Assembly (NCBI GenBank): GCA_027186245.1
Contig: CP114496.1
Span: forward strand, 5,795,501 to 5,859,500
DNA length: 64,000 nt
Origin: Coriaria nepalensis
Taxonomy: Eukaryota > Streptophyta > Magnoliopsida > Cucurbitales > Coriariaceae
Reading direction: 5' to 3'
The translations under genes and the position numbers were made by a program. This document shows positions 55,930-64,000 of the stretch, in pieces. The notes beneath the pieces are model-generated. The model saw nothing but the letters and a program-made list of their open reading frames with translations. It did not search any database and was not told where the DNA came from. Numbering within the stretch: position 1 is the first letter of the stretch; each line of letters opens with the position of its first letter.

Positions 55930-58900
55930 AAAACCTACTTGTCAAGCCAAAGAAGTTCTAAATTGGCAGACGAAGAATGGTACTTCTTAGAAGAGGGTAC
56001 TTAAGGGAATAAATGTCAAGCTGGACAAAGCTATCGAGAGAACAAGGTAGAATGAAGAAAAGCTCATAGGCCTTGACTCTGATTTAAAACACATCTACCA
56101 AGATCTATAGGCCCAAATACGTATGTTGGACTCTGAATTGAGACACATGCTAAACACTCAAAGGTATGACCCGAATTTCAATATCAAAGAACATGAGATT
56201 AGGAAAAGGAAGGCAGAAGAGCTTGGCAGAATTCAACAAGACCTTGAATCAAAGAGAACCCCTATTCTTGCCTACGGCTATTTGCCATTAAGCTATCCTT
56301 CATACAAACCCTCTCCTGCATAAGATTATTCCAAACCGTTCAAAATGATATACGAAGTTTACATAAGAAATCATAACCTACAAGAAGCACCACTCCTAAA
56401 GATAAAGGAAAATTTGCCAAAGAGGAAGGCAAACAAAAGGAGGTCCAAGCACCACTTGAAGAGAGACCCTCAAGACTCTCTACAGCTATTGCTTTCTCTG
56501 AACCTATAGTTCGGTTCAAATACTCCGATGATGATTCCTCAGATGATTCTAAGACTACAGACCTTACTTGTATGCCGATGGCCACACCTCACGACCATTC
56601 GACCACTTCCTATGATGAACCAATCATTGATGATCCTCCAAAACCTCCCGACTATATTCCCAGGACGACCTAGTCTTCCAATGCCCCTCATTTTAGAGGA
56701 CTGTGGTTTTCCTTTGATGGTGAAGATTCTACAAAATGATGAGACAAGGTCCATAAATTAGGTGTGTGGATGGATCTTCAAATGAAAAAATCTGATAGAA
56801 GCTTCGAGGACATAATAAGAGAATTCACCTCCCAATTTACTGGCACTCTATGAGATTGGTATCAATCCCTCGAAGAGTATCGATAGTTGCAACTCATCAA
56901 AAACTCTAGTGCTGCTCACATCCTTAGAGTAATATTCAAGAAGTTTATCGGAGATTTCTAATTAACCGAAAAGCAAGGCAGACAACAATTTTTTGAAATG
57001 AAATGTCGCTCTTTAAAGAGAAAAGATTTGAATTTCACTTCAAGAAAATGGCCCTCAAGTATTATATGCTTAATGGCTTAAATGATGAGATGCTGAGATA
57101 AGTCTATATAAATTCCTTACTTGAAGAATTACAAGCAGAGCTCCAAAGGAGCATGACTTCAACAAAGAAGGAATTACGAGAAATCTCTCTTAGAGAAATT
57201 TATCAAATGGCACTTGCCTCGCTATCTGCAACATCAAGACGCTTCTTACCAGAATGATCTCTGACCGAGCCAAGTTCGAGAAAGTCTGCAGAAAGCTCCA
57301 TCTATAGATAAAGTGCGAGTCAGAAAATGTCATTACAAGACCAAAAAGAAAACCACTTTCTCCTAAGAGAAGGAAGAAAGAATTACAGATTCAGATACTT
57401 CAGGAAGAAATAGAAGCGAGAACAGAAGAAGTCTGATAGATGTTTTATCTGTAAGAAGAAAGGCACAATGCAAAGTAGTGTTCCGAGAAGTCCAAAAGGT
57501 CAGCCATAATGATATAGTAGATTCAAGCAGCTGAGCCAACTCTCGATTATGATGCTGAAATCAAATCCCTCTTCTCTGAGCAATTTGACGTGGATAACGA
57601 TATTGAATTCGCCCTACCTTACTCAAAGCCGACCTCTGAACCTTCTGATTCCGAAGAATCTACTCCTTCTTTCTTCCACATCTGACCTTCTACAGAAGTC
57701 CACTCTCATAGTCCACATGTCCAAGCAAAACTTCTCCTAGAGTAATATTCCAAACCCTTAGAATTGGTTGCTTACATTGACATAGGCGCGTACCAATCAA
57801 TGTTGGACCCCAAGATCCTTCCTTTTGAAGAATGATCACCCTATACCCGCCACTTCAAAGCAACAAATGGTGAAGTCTTCTCGACGAATCTCATCACCAA
57901 AAGGCAAGTTGGAATCAAACTATTCCCACAGTACGTCGTACGGACCAAGATAATTGGTAGTCACTTACCAGGAAAAAACTTACTCCTGGGTTGGGATATT
58001 TACTGTAGATTTGAAAAGCTCCAGATCCCCCCCAAGGTATCAAGTTCAAAAGGGATTTCAAGCCTTTCTCAAAAACCATGAAACTTTTTTCAATCCAAGA
58101 TAATCCACAAGCCTTCGGACAATTTAAAGAAAAATTATTGCTATCTTACGCCGAAAGCCATGCCCAATTCAAACACCCAAAGCCACTCTAGCATAACCTA
58201 GATTTCTTCATCCGCCTTCCATTTAAACTGAATGAAGACGCTAATCCTACTAAAGCCTCACACCTAGTCATGTCTCCATATGATCTTCTACTTGCTAGAG
58301 AAGAGTGCAACATCCTCTTGAAATAAGGCCTCATTGAGCCTACAACTTCCCTTTGGGCATTCTATGTAGAAAAAAGAGCAGAAAAGGTCAGTAGAAAAGA
58401 AGCGTTTAGTTATCGACTATAATCCGCTCAACACATTTCTGCAATATGATAAATTCCCTCTCTTGAAGACCTCAACCCTCTTGGTTCATTTAGCCAAAGA
58501 AAAAATGTTCTCCAAATTCGATCTTAAAGGCGCATTCTAGTAGATTGGCATCAACCTGATGATAGACCTAAAACGGCCTTCTGCATACCTAATGCCCAAT
58601 ACCAGTGGAAGGTCCTCCCCTTCGGTCTCAAGACAACTCCATCCATTTTCCAAAAGGCGATGACTTGAATCTTCCAGCCCATCCTCCAGAGTACTTTGGT
58701 CTATATTGATGACATCCTACTCTTCAGCTCCAACACAGAAGATCACTGTAGCCTCTTTACTCAATTCTACTCATCATTCAAGAACATGGGGTCATGCTCT
58801 CTGAAAAAGAAGAGCCCCATAAGCAAGATCTTATTCACCCAGTCCACATCTCGCCCTCGAATTGCTCAAGTTCCCCGATGAGCACATGATGAAAAACCAG

Positions 58901-59090
58901 GTTATACAATTCTTTGGAACCATTAACTATATTAGAGATTTCATCCTCATACTGCAAAATACGCAACTCTCCTATCCAACCTTGTAAAGAAAAACCCTCC
59001 CCAAGACAAAAGCAATCAAACATTTGAAGAAAGTTGCCCAGGCTCCTTTGCCCTTTCACATCCCATCCGAAGGTCTTGGATTCTCCAAAA
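55930..59090 (+). pseudogene. endogenous pararetrovirus 2 (capsid to reverse transcriptase), degenerate
   Basis: Plus strand, in order: a coiled-coil region with a VLNWQTKN block and repeated helices (55930-56320), a Pro/Asp-rich linker, a capsid-like part (56750-57300), a decayed CCHC knuckle near 57440 (the His is lost by a one-base change), an aspartic protease block with Asp-Ile-Gly in place of Asp-Thr-Gly near 57778, and reverse transcriptase from about 58150 with YIDD at 58702-58713. The last recognisable part is the RT thumb/connection (LLKFPDEHMM-like, to about 59080). No RNase H and no movement protein follow or precede. It differs clearly from pararetrovirus 1 in domain style. Dozens of stops and shifts mark it as dead. 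The genus is not assigned. Confidence 0.82.
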
Positions 59091-59671
59091 TAAGAAAGTT
59101 GAATTTAGAATACAATTATATTAAGAGAAATTTATACTCTTAAATTTTTACATAAAATCTCATATATTAATATTTAAATTAAATATATAAAAATATAAAT
59201 AATATAATACAATATTTAAATTCGAACTTTTGTTACTTCCTCAAAAGGAAATAAAACTTGATGTCTAAAGCTGGGAAATAATAATATTTAAAGAAAAAAT
59301 ATTTTTAAAAAAATAATTAGGTAAATAATAATAATTAAAAAAAGAAAAAATAAACAACAAATAAAAAAAATAAACAACAAATAAAAAAATAAACGAAAGA
59401 ATTAAACATGAGTCTTCACAAATCCTCTCATCCTTCCCTTTCACATGGGGGGGGGGGGGGGTGACTAGTTGACGCCTTACTTCATTTTGACTCCCTCTCT
59501 GCAACTCCACCTCTCTCTCCTCTTCTCTTTTCTAGGCTCTCTTTAATTTCTTACACCTAATCGTCTCTCTCACTACCTCAGCTTGAGTTTCGGAGAAGGA
59601 GAGAGTTATGAAGATATAGGTTTAGTGTTGGTGGGCCGGATTTCGCCTTTCTTTCACTTCAGTATTCTCAT
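59091..59671. other. promoter and 5' leader region of the CNGC gene
   Basis: AT-rich to about 59400, with a 15-base G tract at 59447-59461. CT-rich sequence at 59490-59560 (CTCCACCTCTCTCTCCTC) is the likely 5' leader. The viral remnant ends about 580 bases before the start codon. Confidence 0.5.
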
Positions 59672-62600
59672 ATGGAGCTCAAGAAGGAAAAGCTTGTAAG
59701 GTAATATTCTTGCTGCCCTTTTTTTTTTCCCCTCTAAACAATTGTCAATTTCTGTTTTTCGCTGCTAAATTACTAGAGAAAACGTCGTTTCTAGTTATTA
59801 CGCTGTGGGTGAACTGAACTTTGTTTCTACTCTATGCCCGATTGGTTTCTGAAAAAATCAGGGCAGAATCAAGGATTTTTTTGTTCGGTCAGATCCTGTA
59901 TAGCAGTGACCCTAATAAATAATACAGGTCTTCTTCATTTTCTCCAACTCTAAAAGAGTGAGAATGAATCTACATATTCGAATTAAGTAACTATATTGTC
60001 AGAAGAAATTAGTGTTTAGTTTTCTTAGGTGATTCTAATTCCACCCTTGAAATTTTCTAGGTTCTATTCCGATGGGAAACAACAACACGATTTGGCAGTA
60101 GTACCTGAGCCATTGCAACTTGAAACATCATCATCATCTTCATTTCTCAGATCCGAATATGGACTAGTGGTACCCGAAAGAAGTATATACAGTCAAACTT
60201 TCAGAACCGGAAAGTTAACCATTTTCCCAGTGGACAATTTGCCTTGGTCCACGAGGATTCTCGATCCAAGCAGTGAAATTGTCTTGCAATGGAACTGGGT
60301 TTTCATTGTCGCATGCTTAGTCGCTCTTTTTGTCGACCCCTTATACTTTTACTTGCCAGCTTTAGAAAAGGATGTGAACTCATCCTGTGTGAAGATAGAC
60401 TCTAATTTACGGATCATTGTGACATGTTTTCGGACACTAGCGGATATTTTTTATCTGCTCCATATGGTTATAAAGTTTAGGACAGCATATGTTGCGCCTA
60501 GTTCCCGTGTTTTTGGAAGGGGGGAACTTGTTATGGACCCGAAGAAGATTGCTTGTAAGTATATTAGATCGGACTTCTTCATTGATCTTATCGCCACTCT
60601 TCCTCTTCCTCAGGTAATTATGAATGTCTTCTCTTCCTCATTATTTATTTTGTTTAGAGGTTGAAACTGTAGTTCAGGTAAATCAGAACTGGATTTTCTG
60701 AAATTGGATTTTTAGTATATTAATCAGATTTAAATTAGTGTAACATGTTTATTTAAGAGTTCGGAAATTTAAATAATTCGGATCCAAATGGATTCTTAGA
60801 AACGCTTAGGTAAATTGGGCTTTAGATTGTGATGAGGTAAATTGAGTTTTCTTGAAATTTAGATCCGAACTGGGTCTAAATGGATCCTTTGCATTAATCA
60901 CAATATTGCTGTTAAATTATTTCTACTGATTCTGGATGTTTATTTGCAGATTGTTATTTGGTTAATTATACCTGCGACGAGAAGCAGTCAAATGGATCAC
61001 AAGAACAATGCCCTTGTATTAATTGTTCTGTTTCAATATATACCGAGATTATATTTGATCTTCCCGTTAAGTGCAGAGATAGTTAAAGCGGCTGGATTCG
61101 TAACTAAGACTGCATGGGCTGGGGCTGCTTATAATCTCTTGCTTTTTATGTTGGCTAGCCATGTATGTAATAATAATTACCTCTTTGCCCCTCTGTTTCT
61201 CTATTTTTCACCCCCATATTTTTGAAAATTTGCATTTTCATATTATGATTTTTTCCTAAGCTAGATATTGTTTTTACAAAGAGGGTCAAAGTAAAATTTA
61301 TAAAAACATCATCGGGTTAATGTTGTGGTTCTATTTTTTTTTTTGCACTTAATCAAATATAGAGGGATCATGTTCATGTATGGTAAACTTTTGAAACTCC
61401 TTTTCAATTAGTTTTACTTTTATAAAATGTATATGTTAATTTACATCTTTTCTTTCAAGAAAATGAATATTATTATAATTTTTACTACGTACAATTGCAG
61501 GTTTTGGGTGCAGCATGGTACTTGCTATCTATTGACCGGTATACCTCGTGCTTGAAATCGCATTGTATAAAAGAGGAATCTCACCCTATGAAATGCCTTC
61601 TTAGTTACTTGGATTGTGATACTTTGGGCTACACTGATCGCAAGCTATGGGTAAATGCTACAACTGTTTTTAACAGCTGTGATCCTGATACAAAACATTT
61701 CAAGTATGGAATTTTTGAAAAGGCCATGACAAAAAATGTTGTCTCATCTAACTTCGTTAAGAAGTACTTCTACTGCTTATGGTGGGGCTTGCAAAACTTG
61801 AGGTACGGTTTCCTTTTTCTGTTATCTTTTATGTGTAGTTTTTTCTTGGCAAGTGAAATCTTTTTATTGATCAAAATATTATGCTCAGTATAACACATGG
61901 CAGAGGCAGATACAATGAGAGCCATGGGGAGCATTGCCTGCCTAAACTTGCCCAATATGAAACTCTTACCCCTATTTTCTTATTAATTTGTAAATTCTAA
62001 ATTTACCCTTAAATTGTGGTTGTTATCCATTTCTGCATGCCCTTATTCTTTTCCGATATTTTCAGTTTTGTAAATATACCCTCATGGCTCATGTTCTTAT
62101 TTTTTTTACGAAATAATCTCCTTCAAGAATTTTTTTCCTGTAAAATGTACCCCCATTTTTTAGTTTTGTGGAAAGAAACTCATAAGATTGTTGTACCAGA
62201 CTTATATATGTATATTTCAAAAATTTTGCCCTCCCTGAACCAGTTTTCTAGCTCCGCTCTGACATAATGGTATATGCAATAGTACTTCACAGCCTGTAGC
62301 AGTTTCAATGCTCATTGATATCCCTTTTCCCTTCCTATTTGTATCAGTTCATATGGACAGAATTTATCGACAAGCACTTTCATGGGAGAGACGTTGTTTG
62401 CTATTTTAATCGCCATCTTGGGTCTTGTATTATTTGCCCATTTGATTGGAAATATGCAGGTAATTAACAATATGGATTACTGCTCAATAATTCTCAGGTC
62501 CCATTTACAATTTTGCTATTTCTTTGTTTTTTAGACATACTTGCAATCTATTACTGTGAGGCTTGAGGAATGGAGGCTTAAGCGAAGAGACACGGAAGAG

Positions 62601-64000
62601 TGGATGAGACATAGACAACTCCCCGAAGATTTGAAACAGCGGGTCCGCTGTTTTGTTCAGTACAAATGGCTTGCAACTCGAGGAGTCGATGAAGAAACCA
62701 TCCTCAATAGCTTACCTGCTGATCTTCGTCGTGATATCCAGTGCCACCTATGCTTAAATCTTGTCCGTCGAGTAAGTATCATATCTAAAAAAAAATATTC
62801 CATATTTTGTTGTGGAAGGGCCCTTTGATTGTTATCTATTCTCATTCTGGGTGGGTTTGGATAAGAGTTTGCAAACTGGATTTTGGTAAATAGGAGGGCA
62901 AATTTTATTCAAGGTGAGGGATCTGGATTTTTACAACATTTGGAAATCGCTTTTGGATAATTAGAGTTTTGGGGGTCTAGACTGGAGTTTAGACCCAAAC
63001 TTAAGGTTCGTCCTAATCATCGTTTGAACCTGTCATTTAGATGAACTAGAGCTTGTACAAACTGCATCGGGGTCTTATTTGGGTAAACTTATCACATTGA
63101 CGTCTAGTAAAACTGGATTTAAGTAGTTATTTTTTGTTATATTTTTTCGGTCTAGACTGGATTTTATGGGCATAAACTAGTCTTTGCATTATGATCAGCG
63201 GTTAAGACTTCATTTGAATACACTTATTTTTTGTCCAGTTTAGACTCTGAGTTCAGTTTGGGCCCTCCATTTCCAGTTCTAACACACTAAGTATAACAAA
63301 AACTTACTATTCTAAACATCAGGTGAACAAGTCTCCTAGAATGGAGCCTAAGGCGACCTGGAAATTCTGTGGGTCCAAACTGGATTTAGAAAGAAACAGA
63401 AGCTTCTAAACTGTAATATAAATCAACCCCTTAACCGTCAAAACAGAAACAAATCAACAACCCTTAAAGTGCTCAATAATGCTCACCAAATGGTTCTGTG
63501 CATAGTGATTCATTATTTTGACATTGTCTCAGGTCCCATTTTTCTCTCAAATGGACGATCAACTCCTTGATGCAATATGCGAACGGCTAGTCTCCTCCCT
63601 GAGCACAGAAGGAACCTACATAGTCCGAGAAGGCGACCCCGTAACGGAGATGCTCTTCATCATCAGAGGCCGACTAGAGAGCTCCACGACCAATGGAGGC
63701 CGGACTGGTTTCTTCAACTCCATAACTTTACGGCCTGGAGACTTTTGCGGTGAAGAGCTACTCACTTGGGCCTTGCTCCCCAAATCCACTATCAACTTGC
63801 CTTCTTCAACACGAACTGTTAGGGCCCTCAATAAAGTCGAGGCCTTTGCATTACGGGCCGAAGACCTCAAATTTGTAGCCAATCAATTTAGACGCCTCCA
63901 TAGCAAGAAATTGCAGCATACTTTCCGGTTTTACTCCCACCATTGGAGGACATGGGCCGCGTGCTTTATTCAGGCGGCTTGGCGTAGGCATAAGAAGAAG
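59672..64000 (+). CDS. cyclic nucleotide-gated ion channel, CNGC14/17-like (truncated by window end)
   Basis: Exons: 59672-59700 (29 bases; MELKKEKLVR), 60061-60613, 60950-61162, 61501-61802, 62348-62459, 62535-62771 and 63533-64000 and beyond. All phases agree, giving 638 residues so far. Six membrane spans are expected; S1 is about residues 90-109. The pore loop reads LWWGLQNLSSYGQN, with the GQN filter of plant CNGCs. The C-linker follows (EEWRLKRRDTEEWM), then the cyclic-nucleotide-binding domain (VREGDPVTEMLFIIRG; phosphate-binding cassette GDFCGEELL, with TRTVRAL after it), and an IQ-type calmodulin-binding helix (FIQAAWRR) at the end of the window. Group III membership is shown by RFYSDGKQ near the N-terminus and HKNNALVLIVLFQYIPRLYLIFPL. 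Such channels carry Ca2+ across the plasma membrane in root growth and hormone signalling. The C-terminus lies outside. Confidence 0.93.

Noticed and set aside
1..64000. tRNA genes
   Set aside because: I looked for A- and B-box pairs such as GGTTCGA-TCC and found none that could be folded with confidence; a tRNA search tool would settle this.

Overview
This window is nuclear DNA of a flowering plant, most likely a eudicot. The evidence is spliced genes with GT–AG introns, very AT-rich intergenic DNA, plant-specific families (EG45/natriuretic-peptide-like, ATL RING-H2, class II trehalose-phosphate synthase, CNGC) and dense degenerate transposons. I cannot name the species. No prokaryote-type system (operon, CRISPR, phage, plasmid) is present.

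Layout: 1-0.9 kb is the 3' end of a Ty1/copia element. At 1.5-3.3 kb two tandem EG45-domain genes lie on the minus strand, and the second copy looks broken. At 4.1-7.8 kb a dead hAT transposase is split by a solo LTR. Next come an ATL56-like RING-H2 gene (8.8-9.5 kb) and a six-span membrane protein gene (12.4-13.4 kb), with AT-rich fold-back elements around the latter. From 17.7 to 31.4 kb there is a nest: two related direct LTRs enclose an endogenous caulimovirid copy (18.4-26.8 kb, minus), itself cut by a truncated LTR element (21.7-23.8 kb), followed by a 71-bp tandem array, an antisense gypsy-type ORF remnant and a 403-bp hAT MITE. A small spliced gene at 32.7-34.5 kb encodes a one-helix LHC-like plastid protein.

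35-47 kb is gene-poor. It holds a MITE, an unassigned ORF, a 34-base G tract, a second solo LTR of the hAT-inserted family, and two copies of a plastid 16S rDNA insertion. The last 17 kb is the most gene-rich part: a complete three-exon TPS11-like gene (47.5-50.3 kb), an eight-exon organellar ribosomal protein uL4 gene (52.2-54.6 kb), a second, different caulimovirid remnant (55.9-59.1 kb), and a CNGC14/17-like channel gene running off the right end (59.7 kb onward).

The genes do not form a pathway; they are ordinary single plant genes separated by repeats. The most informative observations are the three-layer nest with its antisense ORF, the two unrelated endogenous pararetroviruses, the duplicated plastid rDNA block, the duplicated first exon and GC-AG intron of the uL4 gene, the Arg-to-Ala change in the LHC-like motif, and the inactivated EG45 duplicate. 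All calls come from reading the sequence; no alignment or database search was run.
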